Shown here piece by piece: positions 26,505-34,296 of a stretch of DNA of 64,000 nucleotides (positions within the stretch are counted from its first letter, which is position 1; the number at the start of each line of letters is the position of its first letter). The translations under genes and the position numbers were made by a program. The notes beneath the pieces are model-generated. The model had not been told where the DNA came from. It saw nothing but the letters and a program-made list of their open reading frames with translations, and searched no databases. Source of the stretch: Microbispora sp. NBC_01189 (GTDB lineage: Bacteria; Actinomycetota; Actinomycetes; Streptosporangiales; Streptosporangiaceae); contig NZ_CP108581.1 of the NCBI RefSeq assembly GCF_036010665.1, positions 6,443,501 through 6,507,500 on the forward strand. The letters run 5' to 3'.

Positions 26505-27239
26505 ATGCCCACCCTCAGGTTCTCTCTCGCCGGGCGGCCCTCCCGCCGCCTGCGCGCCGCCCTCGCCGCGGCGACACTCGCGGTCTCGGCCGGCACGGCC
26601 ACCCTCACCGCCGCCACGCTCGCCGCCACCGCGGCCGCGCCCGCTGCCGCCTACGCGAACCCGCATACGTACGGCCAGGACGTCTCCGGCTATGAGGCCG
26701 ACCACGACTGGATCAACAGCCGGGCGCAGTTCGGCTTCATCAAGGCCACCGAAGGCACGGACTGGGTCGACTCGTCCTTCCCCCGGCACTGGCGCGAGCT
26801 GGACAAGAAGGGGATCGTCCGCGGTGTCTACCACTACGGCCATCCCGCCAACGACCCGATCGCCGAGGCCGACCACTTCCTCCGGGTGGTGAACGCGCAG
26901 CCGGGCAAGCCGGGCGACATCCTCGTGCTCGACCTGGAGACCACCGACGGCCAGTCGGTGCCGCGCGTCAACGCCTGGGCCAGGAAGTGGCTGGAGTACG
27001 TGACCGCCAAGACCGGCGTCAGGCCGATGTTCTACAGCGGCTGGAACTTCGCCGACAAGTACGGCCAGGGTCTGGGCGACTATCCGCTGTGGGTGGCCCA
27101 CTACAGCCGGGACCCGGGCGACATCAGCCCGCCGGCCGACTGGAAGACCTGGGCGATCCACCAGTACACCGACTCGCCGATCGACCAGAACGTCTCCTCG
27201 CTGAGCCCGGCCGCGCTGCGCGCCCTCGGCCGTCCCTGA
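26505..27239 (+). CDS. Secreted GH25 lysozyme (muramidase)
   Basis: A 244-residue secreted 1,4-beta-N-acetylmuramidase. A long signal sequence of about 50 Ala/Thr-rich residues precedes GQDVSGYEADHDW. The single (beta/alpha)5 GH25 domain holds the active-site acids in DVSG and LDLETT, plus FIKATEGT and YHYGHP. ATG 26505 is preferred; ATG 26478 directly abuts the riboswitch P1 stem and lies before the AAGGAG, so it should not be used. The c-di-AMP riboswitch ties peptidoglycan cleavage to osmotic or wall status. A strong hairpin follows the stop. Confidence 0.93.
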   Translation: MPTLRFSLAGRPSRRLRAALAAATLAVSAGTATLTAATLAATAAAPAAAYANPHTYGQDVSGYEADHDWINSRAQFGFIKATEGTDWVDSSFPRHWRELDKKGIVRGVYHYGHPANDPIAEADHFLRVVNAQPGKPGDILVLDLETTDGQSVPRVNAWARKWLEYVTAKTGVRPMFYSGWNFADKYGQGLGDYPLWVAHYSRDPGDISPPADWKTWAIHQYTDSPIDQNVSSLSPAALRALGRP

Positions 27240-27240
27240 G

Positions 27241-27280
27241 GCCCCTTCCCGGGGCGGGCGCCGCCCGCCCCGGGAAGGGC
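27241..27280. terminator. Bidirectional hairpin terminator
   Basis: GCCCCTTCCCGGGGCGGGC and GCCCGCCCCGGGAAGGGC form a stem of about 18 bp with one bulge immediately after the lysozyme stop and before the convergent SecDF gene. Confidence 0.8.
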
Positions 27281-27300
27281 CCGCTCAGACCACTTCGGAT

Positions 27301-29547
27301 TCAGACCACCGCGCCGGATCCGTCGCGCGCCGCGGGCCGGCGACGGGGTGCGGCGGGCAGGGGCGGCGGCTGACCGGCGCGCCGCTCCAGCTCGATCGCG
27401 GCCGGCCCCGCCACGAACGACGACGACAGCGTGCCCACGACGATGCCGATCAGCAGGGCGATCGCGAAGTCGCGCAGCGAGTCGCCCCCGAACACCGCCA
27501 GCGCCGCCAGGATGAACAACGCGCCGAGTCCCGTGTTGACCGTACGCGGCACGGTCTGCAGGATCGCCGTGTTCACCACCCGCCCGAAGGGCGTCCCCCG
27601 CGACACCGGCCAGAGCTCGCGGACCCGGTCGAAGAGCACGACCTTGTCGTTGACCGAGTATCCGATGATCGTCAGCATCGCGGCCAGGAAGACGCCGTCG
27701 ATCGGCTTGCCCAGCCAGGCGAACGCGCCGACGACGACGGCCGCGTCCACGAACAGCGCCGCCACGGCGGCGGTGCCGAACGTCCAACGGAACCGGAACG
27801 CCAGGTAGGCGAGCTGGGCCGCGAGCGCGACGCCGAGCGCGATGAGCGCGTTGCGGCGCAGTTCCGCGCCCAGGCTCGGCCCGACGAGCTCGTCGCGCTG
27901 CTTGACGACCTCCCCGACGCTCCGGTCCAGGGCCTCCTCGACGCGGACGACGTCGTCGGCGGTGATCTGCCCGGTCCGTACGGAGATCGCGTCGTCCGAC
28001 CGCTGCACCACGGCGGTGGGGAACCCGGCGTCTGCCACCGCCTGCCGGGCCGCGGCGACGTCGACCGGCCTGCTCGTGGCGAACTCCACGATCCGCCCGC
28101 CGGTGAACTCGACGCCGTAGTTCAGGCCGCGGGTGACCAGCCCCGCGCCCACCAGCACGAGCAGCCCGGCCGCGACGGCGAGCCAGCGCCGTCCCGCCCG
28201 CATCAGGTCGGGATCGCGCCGGGTCAGCCAGGTCCGGACCCGGCCGATCGAGCCGAGGCCCGAGACTCCCGGGCCGACCCTGCCGATCAGGGCCGAGGCG
28301 AGCACCCGGGTGATCAGCATGGCCGAGACCAGCGAGGCGAGAACGCCGATGGCCAGCGTCACGCCGAAGCCCTTCACCGGTCCCGAGGCCAGCCAGAACA
28401 GTAGCCCGGCGGCGAGCAGGGTGGTGATGTTGGAGTCGGCGATCGCGCTCCAGGCGTTCTTGAACCCCCGGTCGAGGGCCGCCCTGAGGCCCCGGCGGGG
28501 CGCCGCGCCGTACTCCTCCCTGGCCCGTTCGAAGACCAGCACGTTGGCGTCCACCGCCATGCCGATCGCCAGGACGAACCCGGCCAGGCCGGGCAGCGTG
28601 AGCGTGGCGCCCATCGCCAGCAGCCCCGCGTACGAGATCAGGCCGTAGCAGGCCAGCGCGACCGCGGCCAGCAGGCCCACCAGGCGGTAGACGAGGCCGA
28701 TGAACACCGCGGTGAGGATCACCCCGGCGACGCCCGCCTTGGCGCTCGCCGCGATCGCGTCGGCGCCGAGGGTCGGGCCGACCGTACGCTGCTCGACCAG
28801 CTCCAGGGGCACCGGGAGCGAACCGCCCTTGACGAGCACGGCGAGGTTCTGCGCCTCCTCGGCGGAGAACGACCCGGTGATCTGGGTGGTGCCGCCGGAG
28901 ATGCCCGCCCCGCAGGCCACCGTCTCGTTCACCTGGGGTGAGGAGATGATCTCGTCGTCGAGCACGATGGCGACCCTGCGCCTGGGATCGCCGGCCGGTT
29001 CGCAGGCCGCTTTGCCGGTCAGCTCCCGCCAGGGGCCCGGTTCCCGGAAGTCGATCGTCACGAACCAGCCGGGCCCGAACTGGGGGTCGGTGCCGGCGGC
29101 GGCGTCGGTGACGCCGGCCCCGCTGAGGGCGACCGGGCCGAGCTTGAGCTTCTGGCCGCTCTCGTCGGCGATCGCGTCCTTGTCGCCGTCCTCGGCCGGG
29201 CCGAGCACCGGATGGAAGTTGAGCTGTGCGGTCTTGCCGATGACCTCGGCGGCCTCGCGCGGGTCGAGCACGCCGGGCAGTTCCACGATGATCCGCTTCT
29301 CGCCGGAGCGGACCAGGGTGGGATCGACGACTCCGAGGGCGTCCGCCCGGCGCCGGAGGACGTCGAGGGCACGGTCGGTGGCGTCGGCGTCCGCCTTGAC
29401 CGTGGGGGAGTCCTTCGTCTCGAAGACGAGCTGGGTGCCGCCGCGCAGGTCGAGACCGAGGCGCGGGGCCATGGTGAGGGCGATCAGCAGTGAGGTGGCG
29501 ATGACGGCGAGCGCCGCCACCGCGCGCCACAAAGGCGCACGTGACAT
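27301..29547 (-). CDS. secDF: Protein-export membrane protein SecD-SecF fusion
   Basis: A 748-residue fusion of SecD and SecF, which use the proton gradient to pull preproteins through SecYEG. The SecD half has LGLDLRGGTQLVF after the first helix, the P1 head, and the membrane motif GFVLAIGMAVDANVLVFERAREE. The SecF half has GLNYGVEFTGG and the motif TIIGYSVNDKVVLFDRVRE. About twelve membrane helices are visible. Many actinomycetes have separate secD and secF beside yajC/ruvB; this fused copy stands alone, so it may be an additional system. ATG 29547 has GGAGG upstream. Confidence 0.93.
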   Translation of the reverse strand: MSRAPLWRAVAALAVIATSLLIALTMAPRLGLDLRGGTQLVFETKDSPTVKADADATDRALDVLRRRADALGVVDPTLVRSGEKRIIVELPGVLDPREAAEVIGKTAQLNFHPVLGPAEDGDKDAIADESGQKLKLGPVALSGAGVTDAAAGTDPQFGPGWFVTIDFREPGPWRELTGKAACEPAGDPRRRVAIVLDDEIISSPQVNETVACGAGISGGTTQITGSFSAEEAQNLAVLVKGGSLPVPLELVEQRTVGPTLGADAIAASAKAGVAGVILTAVFIGLVYRLVGLLAAVALACYGLISYAGLLAMGATLTLPGLAGFVLAIGMAVDANVLVFERAREEYGAAPRRGLRAALDRGFKNAWSAIADSNITTLLAAGLLFWLASGPVKGFGVTLAIGVLASLVSAMLITRVLASALIGRVGPGVSGLGSIGRVRTWLTRRDPDLMRAGRRWLAVAAGLLVLVGAGLVTRGLNYGVEFTGGRIVEFATSRPVDVAAARQAVADAGFPTAVVQRSDDAISVRTGQITADDVVRVEEALDRSVGEVVKQRDELVGPSLGAELRRNALIALGVALAAQLAYLAFRFRWTFGTAAVAALFVDAAVVVGAFAWLGKPIDGVFLAAMLTIIGYSVNDKVVLFDRVRELWPVSRGTPFGRVVNTAILQTVPRTVNTGLGALFILAALAVFGGDSLRDFAIALLIGIVVGTLSSSFVAGPAAIELERRAGQPPPLPAAPRRRPAARDGSGAVV

Positions 29548-29585
29548 TGTGCCTCCACAGGCGGGTACGAGGAAGAAAAGGGGCC

Positions 29586-30155
29586 TCAGTACGCCGTGGA
29601 GGGGGGAGCCCGCGCGGCCGTCGTGCGGCGCGGGCGCTGGGCGGGAGAATCGTCGTGCCGCGGCCCGGCGCGGGTGACCCGGGCGCCGCCGCGCGGCGAC
29701 GCGGAGGCGGGCGGCAGGGCGGGCCCGGCGGTGGCGCCGGGGCCGCCGGCGCCCGCGTGGATTCGGGGCTGGTCGCTCTGCGCGGGCCGGCCCGCGCTCG
29801 GCGACTCCCAGTGCCGTGTTGCCGGGTGCCGCGCCGCCGTGTCTCGTGCGCTCGTGTTCTCCGACCTCGCGGGGCGGGCGGTCATGGGGCGCGCTGCCGT
29901 AGGTGCTGTGGTCGTGGTGCGGGTTGCCGGGAGGCGGGCGTCGCCGGCCGCCGAGGACCAGGCGCGGGCCGCCTGATGTGCGATGCCCATCGTGCCCGCC
30001 GGTCGCCCGGTGACCGCTGCGGCGCCCTGCGCGCCCGTGGCCGCCGCTGCGGCGGGCGAGCCGCCGGTGGTCAGGAAACCCGTGGTCAGGAAGCCACTGG
30101 TCAGGAAGATCGCGTGCAGCAGGAACAGCAGCGCGGTGGTCGGCCTGCTTCGCAC
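29586..30155 (-). CDS. Hypothetical low-complexity secreted protein
   Basis: 189 residues that I do not recognise. A hydrophobic N-terminus (TTALLFLLHAIFLTSGFLTTGFL) looks like a signal peptide, followed by an Ala/Thr/Arg/Pro-rich region without predicted domains. GTG 30155 has a strong GGGAGGGAT upstream, which is the main reason to accept it. The tail is compositionally biased and could be translated in other frames equally well. It lies 38 bp downstream of nothing and 38 bp upstream of the secDF start codon, on the same strand, so it may be transcribed with secDF. Confidence 0.5.
   Translation of the reverse strand: MRSRPTTALLFLLHAIFLTSGFLTTGFLTTGGSPAAAAATGAQGAAAVTGRPAGTMGIAHQAARAWSSAAGDARLPATRTTTTAPTAARPMTARPARSENTSARDTAARHPATRHWESPSAGRPAQSDQPRIHAGAGGPGATAGPALPPASASPRGGARVTRAGPRHDDSPAQRPRRTTAARAPPSTAY
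30067..30111 (-). repeat. Three 15-bp tandem repeats in the signal-like N-terminus
   Basis: GTGGTCAGGAAACCC is followed by two near copies, encoding the repeated (L)T(S/T)GF unit of the hypothetical protein at about residues 15-29. Confidence 0.8.
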
Positions 30156-30332
30156 GATCCCTCCCTCCCGTGACGGCCTGGTCTCAGGTCACCGTAGCCG
30201 CTCCGGCCCGGACCCGCCGAGTCCAGTAATTCCGGACTAGAGTGAAAAATGCAGTGATCTTCAGAAATGGGTGGAAATAAGAGGAGAAACGGGCAACAGA
30301 AAACGTAGATGACCGTTTCGAGAAGGTGGGCT

Positions 30333-30710
30333 ATGGTCGGTCTCATGGCGACCTCACGACGTGACATGTGCGGGTCCACCGCCCTCACGTGGGTGGTGGG
30401 CCTGCTGATGCTCGGGCTCGCCCTGGTCGCCTCCACGCCCGCCTGGTACGGCGGCGATCCCGCGCAGCGCGCGCCCGAGACCGCCGCCGAAGTGTGGACG
30501 CCGGGGGCGTGGTCGCCCCAGTCCGCCACCCTGCCCGCGGGCGCCGGCTCAGAGCACATGCCGCTGTCGTCGCGGCTGCGGAGCACTGTGGCCGCGGTGG
30601 CGGCTCCGGCGCCCGCCCCGGCGCTCGTCCAGCATGACGAGGACGTCATCCTCAGCCCGCAGCAAACCGGGCATCGCACGGTCGGATCACGTAGCCCGCC
30701 GCTGGTCTAG
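30333..30710 (+). CDS. Small single-pass membrane protein of unknown function
   Basis: 125 residues with one clear membrane helix (TALTWVVGLLMLGLALVAST) after a short Arg-containing N-terminus, then a Pro/Ala-rich external region and a hydrophilic tail. AAGGTGGG precedes ATG 30333; ATG 30345 is an alternative. An AT-rich stretch (30225-30310) immediately upstream suggests a promoter. No family is recognised. It is upstream of and parallel to the DksA/actin-like operon but separated from it by about 390 bp. Confidence 0.55.
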   Translation: MVGLMATSRRDMCGSTALTWVVGLLMLGLALVASTPAWYGGDPAQRAPETAAEVWTPGAWSPQSATLPAGAGSEHMPLSSRLRSTVAAVAAPAPAPALVQHDEDVILSPQQTGHRTVGSRSPPLV

Positions 30711-31101
30711 AACCCCGGAGCACGCCGAGCCGCGTCCTCGTCCCGGCCCGTCCCGGTCTCGTCGCCGAGCCGTCCCGGCCGTCTGGCCCGTCCAGTGGTG
30801 CGGGCCGGTCCGCGCGCCGGGTGACCGCCGGCTGATCCGCGACACCGTCTGCTGATCGGGGACAGGGCACGTGGCGTAGTCGGGCATCCCGCTTGCGTCA
30901 GAGGCGCTCCCGCTCGTCCCGCCAGCCCGCCGCTTCTTCGAGCGGTGCGTCTGTTCCGCGTAAGTGGGCGGCCCGGGCTGCGGCCGCTCGCCGCGATCCG
31001 ATCCGGCCGTCAGCCCTGGCCGCCGCTCGCGCACCCGTCTCGCGCCGGTGCGGGGGCGTCGCGTCCCACCCACCTTTCCCATACCTGGAGTGATGCCGAT
31101 C
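30711..31101. other. Intergenic region before the DksA/actin-like operon
   Basis: About 390 bp, C/G-rich, with no gene I would support. Open frames here lack ribosome-binding sites and recognisable domains. It presumably carries the promoter of the three-gene operon that follows. Confidence 0.5.
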
Positions 31102-31461
31102 ATGGCGGAGATCAGGTCGCCGGGCTCTCTCATGGAGGAGTGCCGGCAGTACGACGCGCAGCTCTCCGAGCTGCGCATGCTGCTCGACGAGCGGCTGCAC
31201 GCCGCCCGGGCCGAGCTGGCCCTGGCGGGTGAACCACACGAGGTGACGCCGCCCGTCACGCGGGTCCGCCCGTCCGCCGAAGCCGTACGGCGGGCGAGCC
31301 GCGACGTCGCCGCGATCGAGGCGGCGATCGAACGGATGGACCTCGGCCTCTACGGCACGTGCACGGAGTGCGAGGCGTTCCTGCCGCTCGACCGGCTCCG
31401 CCTGGCGCCGCACGTGCAACTGTGCGCCGCCTGCGCCGGTGAGAGCCGGATGTCGGCATGA
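31102..31461 (+). CDS. TraR/DksA-type C4 zinc-finger protein, first of operon
   Basis: A 119-residue protein with an N-terminal helical hairpin (MEECRQYDAQLSELRMLLDERLH...) and a C-terminal C4 zinc finger (GTCTECEAFLPLDRL, then CAACA). DksA/TraR proteins enter the RNA polymerase secondary channel; many actinobacterial members are uncharacterised and lack the acidic coiled-coil tip. ATG 31102 is preferred over 31093 because GGAG (31087-31090) is too close to the latter. The stop overlaps the next gene's ATG as ATGA. Confidence 0.85.
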   Translation: MAEIRSPGSLMEECRQYDAQLSELRMLLDERLHAARAELALAGEPHEVTPPVTRVRPSAEAVRRASRDVAAIEAAIERMDLGLYGTCTECEAFLPLDRLRLAPHVQLCAACAGESRMSA

Positions 31462-32399
31462 CCGGCACAACCGGCATGACGGCCGGGCACGGCACGACCC
31501 GTATCGGTGGCGGGACGGGCGGGGGAGCGGGCGGAGGGACCGCCCTGGCCCTCGACCTCGGCACCGCGCGGACCCGCCTGCTGCTGTCCGGCAGTCCGGT
31601 GATCCGGGAGCGGCCCTCCGCGGTCGGCGCTCCGGCCGCGCCGCGCCACTGGCCGGTGCGGCATGGGATGGTCGCCGACATGCCCGGCTGCGCGCGGCTG
31701 GTCAGCGCCGCGCTGAGCGAGGTCGCCGGGCAGGAGCCGCTGGAACGCGTCCTGCTCGGCGTGCCGGTGGCGGCCTCACGGCTGGACCGGCGCGCGGCGT
31801 ACGCGGCGGTCGGCAACGCCGCCCGTTGCCCGGTCACGATCATCGAGGAGCCGCTCGCCGCCGCGGTCGGCTGCGGCGTCGACATCGGCGATCCGAGGCC
31901 CCGGCTGCTCCTCGACGCCGGTGCGGGGATCGCCGAGGCCGTCGTCATCCGCGGCGGCCGGATCGCCGACGCGGGGGCCGTCCAGATGGGCACGGAGGAC
32001 CGTGCCCATGACCGTGCCCACGACCGTGCCCACGACCGCTCCCACGATCGTGCCCACAACCAGGCCGAAGACCGGGCCCGCGACCTGCCGGACGGTCCGC
32101 GGTTCCCGCCGTACGTACGGGAACGCATCGTCGCCATGGTCGCCGACCTCCTCGCGCGCGTTCCCGCCCACCTGCGGGGCATCGCGCGGGGGCGCGGCCT
32201 GCTGATCACTGGCGGCGGCGCCCGTGATCCGGAGCTGGCCCGCGCGCTCTGCGCCGGGCTGCGGATCACCGTCACCCCCGCCGTCGATCCCGCGCAGGCG
32301 ACCGTCAGAGGCCTGGCCTGCCTGCTGCCGGCGGTCGCGCGCCGCGCCGCCCTCCTCCCCGCCGACGAAACGAAGGACCTCGACGATGACCACCAATGA
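31458..32399 (+). CDS. MreB/actin-like ATPase with repeat-containing insert
   Basis: A 313-residue member of the actin/Hsp70 ATPase superfamily closest to MreB. Phosphate-1 is ALDLGTARTRL (after a Gly/Thr-rich leader of 27 residues); RHGMVADMPG matches the MreB R-x-G-v-IAD segment; then come LLGVPVAASRLDRRA, IEEPLAAAVG, phosphate-2 LLDAGAGIAEAVV and the adenosine motif LITGGGARDPEL. Between phosphate-2 and the adenosine motif, where MreB has subdomain IIB, there is a shorter segment with five DRAH-type repeats (about 180-200). It is therefore smaller than true MreB (about 340-350). Start and end overlap the flanking zinc-finger genes. Confidence 0.82.
   Translation: MTGTTGMTAGHGTTRIGGGTGGGAGGGTALALDLGTARTRLLLSGSPVIRERPSAVGAPAAPRHWPVRHGMVADMPGCARLVSAALSEVAGQEPLERVLLGVPVAASRLDRRAAYAAVGNAARCPVTIIEEPLAAAVGCGVDIGDPRPRLLLDAGAGIAEAVVIRGGRIADAGAVQMGTEDRAHDRAHDRAHDRSHDRAHNQAEDRARDLPDGPRFPPYVRERIVAMVADLLARVPAHLRGIARGRGLLITGGGARDPELARALCAGLRITVTPAVDPAQATVRGLACLLPAVARRAALLPADETKDLDDDHQ
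31998..32057 (+). repeat. Five 12-bp tandem repeats in the actin-like gene
   Basis: GACCGTGCCCAC occurs five times with few changes, in frame, encoding a D-R-A-H repeat. It replaces part of the region that forms subdomain IIB in MreB. Confidence 0.9.
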
Positions 32400-32742
32400 G
32401 ACGACGACCGCCGGTGACGAGTTCACCGCCATCAGTGAGCCGCAGACACGGCTGATCCGCACCGAGCTGGAGGAGCAGCTCCAGTGGCGGGAGGTGCAGT
32501 TGCGCGACCTGCGGGCCGCAGTCGACAGCGGCGAGCAGGACACGGCCCGGCTCGCCCTGCTCGCCGACGTCGCCGCCACCGAGCGGGCGGTCACCGAGGT
32601 GCGCCGGACGCTGGAGCGGATGGAGGAGGGACACTACGGCCGGTGCGCCGACTGCGCGGCGGCCATCCCGTTCGGCCGGTTGAAGATCCGGCCCCTGGCC
32701 CGCTACTGCATCGTCTGTCAGCGGCGCCACGAGGCCCGCTGA
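32386..32742 (+). CDS. TraR/DksA-type C4 zinc-finger protein, third of operon
   Basis: A 118-residue second zinc-finger protein. A long helical pair (RLIRTELEEQLQWREVQLRDLRAAV... and TERAVTEVRRTLERMEEG) precedes the C4 finger RCADCAAAIPFGRLKIRPLARYCIVCQ. It shares the DGxYG/EGHYG-C-x2-C arrangement with the first gene but is otherwise diverged. ATG 32386 lies 14 bp inside the end of the actin-like gene, with AAGGA upstream. A hairpin terminator follows. Confidence 0.87.
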   Translation: MTTNETTTAGDEFTAISEPQTRLIRTELEEQLQWREVQLRDLRAAVDSGEQDTARLALLADVAATERAVTEVRRTLERMEEGHYGRCADCAAAIPFGRLKIRPLARYCIVCQRRHEAR

Positions 32743-32758
32743 CGCCGCCCCGGCCCCG

Positions 32759-32787
32759 CCCGTCCCGACGAGATCCGCCGGGACGGG
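32759..32787. terminator. Hairpin terminator of the DksA/actin-like operon
   Basis: CCCGTCCCG and CGGGACGGG pair over 9 bp with an 11-nt loop, 17 bp after the last stop codon and before a convergent gene. Confidence 0.75.
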
Positions 32788-32830
32788 CCCCGCCCGGCGA
32801 CGGGCTGAGGGGAGTGCCGGGGAGGCGGGG

Positions 32831-33421
32831 TCAGGCGCCGTACGGCCGGGCCGCCCGCGCGTCCCGCAGAGCCCTGCCGAACCAGACGAGCTCGTCGAGC
32901 ATCGTCTTGGCCGCGCCCTCCGCGCCCGCGGGGTCCTTCGGCCACTTGCCGTCGTCGTCGAACAGGGTCCAGGGGCTCCGGAACGCGACGGAGTCGCGGA
33001 CGGTCACCGCGTGCAACTCGGCGAAGACCAGCCGGAGCTGCTCGACCGCCCGCAGCCCGCTGGACACGCCGCCGTAGCTGACGAACCCCACGGGCTTGGC
33101 CGCCCACTCCCGGTGATAGCTGTCGATCATCAGCTTGAGGGCCGCGGGGAAGCTCCGGTTGTACTCCGGGGTCACGACGACGAAGGCGTGCGCCTCGTCC
33201 ACCCGCGGCCGCAGCGCCGTGACCTCCTCGGGCCGGTCGCCGCCGAAATGCCCGCGCAACCCGTCGGGGAGCCGGGTCTCGGCGAGGTCGATCACGTCGA
33301 GGGCGAGGTCGCCGCGCCGTTCGGCCTGGGCGGCGAACCAGTTCGCGACGAGGGGCGCCACCCGCCCGTCCCGGACGCTGCCGATGATCAACGCGATTCC
33401 GAGCCGGTCGTCGCCGGGCAT
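32831..33421 (-). CDS. NAD(P)H-dependent FMN reductase (second copy)
   Basis: A 196-residue flavodoxin-like reductase. ALIIGSVRDGRVAPLVANWF is the FMN phosphate loop, and VVTPEYNRSFPAALKLMIDSYHREW with KPVGFVSYGGVSSGLRAVE the ring-binding part. It resembles the reductase at 15261-15836 through the same motifs. ATG 33421 has GGAGG upstream. It is divergent from a TetR gene across four operator repeats. Since the TetR gene is followed by an acyl-CoA-dehydrogenase-like monooxygenase, this enzyme could supply its reduced FMN. Confidence 0.9.
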   Translation of the reverse strand: MPGDDRLGIALIIGSVRDGRVAPLVANWFAAQAERRGDLALDVIDLAETRLPDGLRGHFGGDRPEEVTALRPRVDEAHAFVVVTPEYNRSFPAALKLMIDSYHREWAAKPVGFVSYGGVSSGLRAVEQLRLVFAELHAVTVRDSVAFRSPWTLFDDDGKWPKDPAGAEGAAKTMLDELVWFGRALRDARAARPYGA

Positions 33422-33438
33422 GGTGCCTCCATGAGTGA

Positions 33439-33507
33439 GTACGTCGTACGCAGTGAGTACACCGTACGCGCAACTGCGTACGACGTACAAGCACAGGTAC
33501 GATGTAC
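33439..33507. promoter_or_regulatory. Four GTAC-N3-GTAC operator repeats
   Basis: The motif GTACnnnGTAC occurs at 33439, 33457, 33478 and 33497. The first and third are also part of a perfect 16-bp inverted repeat (GTACGTCGTACGCAGT at 33439-33454 with its complement at 33473-33488). Spacings of 18, 21 and 19 bp place sites on roughly the same DNA face. The array fills the divergent promoter of the FMN reductase and the TetR gene, so it is likely the TetR operator. Confidence 0.8.
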
Positions 33508-33533
33508 CCGCACCGAGGGTGAGGAGTGTGGCG

Positions 33534-34274
33534 ATGGCCGGGAAGAGCGCGGACGAGGTCGCGGGCGACGCCGTCGAATCCATCTGGCAGCGGATGGAAC
33601 GCCCCGCCCGGCCGCCCCGCGCGGCGCTGACCCACGCCCAGATCGCCGCCGCGGCGGTGGAGATCGCGGACGCCGAGGGACTCGACGCCGTCTCGATGCG
33701 CCACCTGGCCGAACGGCTCGGCGTGGCGACCATGGGGCTCTACCGGTACGTGCGCGGCAAGGACGACGTGATCGAGCTGATGCTGGACGCCGTCATCGCC
33801 GAGGAGGCGCAGGTGGAGCCCGCGGCGGACTGGCGCACGACGCTGCGCGAGGCGGCCTGCGGCCTGCGGCGCGCCGTGCTGCGGCACCCCTGGATGGTCC
33901 GGACGACGGCCAGGTCGGGCCAGCTCACGCCGCACCTCGTCGCGCGGGCCGACCGGCTGCTCGCCTCGCTCGAGGACCTCGGCCTGGACGCCGACGGCCG
34001 CATGGCCGTGGTCGGCACGGTGAGCGCCTACGTCAACGGGACGGTGGCGGTCGCCGTCGGCCTGGCCGAGCTCATGCGCCGCGAGGGCGTCACCCGGGCG
34101 GACGAACTGCGCGGCCTCTACTCCTCGCACCTGAGGTGGCTGCTGGAGTCGGGCCGCTATCCCGCCTTCGAGCGCTACATCCGCGAGGGCGTCCGCAAGG
34201 ACGACGGCGAGTGGCAGTTCGAGCTGGGGCTCGACTGCGTTCTCGACGGCGTCGCGGCCCGGCTGGGCATCTGA
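33534..34274 (+). CDS. TetR family regulator with tetracycline-repressor-type C-terminal domain
   Basis: A 246-residue repressor. The HTH (AQIAAAAVEIADAEGLDAVSMRHLAERLGVATMGLYRYVRGKDDV) starts about 35 residues in, after an acidic arm, and the C-terminal domain is of the TetR_C_1 type (RHPWMVRTTARSG, AYVNGTVAV, FELGLDCVLDGV). GAGGAG gives an 8-nt spacer to ATG 33534; the upstream frame from 33435 runs through the operator repeats and is not used. It is expected to control both itself with the downstream monooxygenase and the divergent reductase. Confidence 0.92.
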   Translation: MAGKSADEVAGDAVESIWQRMERPARPPRAALTHAQIAAAAVEIADAEGLDAVSMRHLAERLGVATMGLYRYVRGKDDVIELMLDAVIAEEAQVEPAADWRTTLREAACGLRRAVLRHPWMVRTTARSGQLTPHLVARADRLLASLEDLGLDADGRMAVVGTVSAYVNGTVAVAVGLAELMRREGVTRADELRGLYSSHLRWLLESGRYPAFERYIREGVRKDDGEWQFELGLDCVLDGVAARLGI

Positions 34275-34296
34275 CCGAGAGACGAAGGATTCCCCC

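Noticed and set aside
31998-32057. Tandem repeats as a CRISPR-like array
   Set aside because: Units are adjacent without spacers, in frame and inside genes; no cas genes occur in the window.
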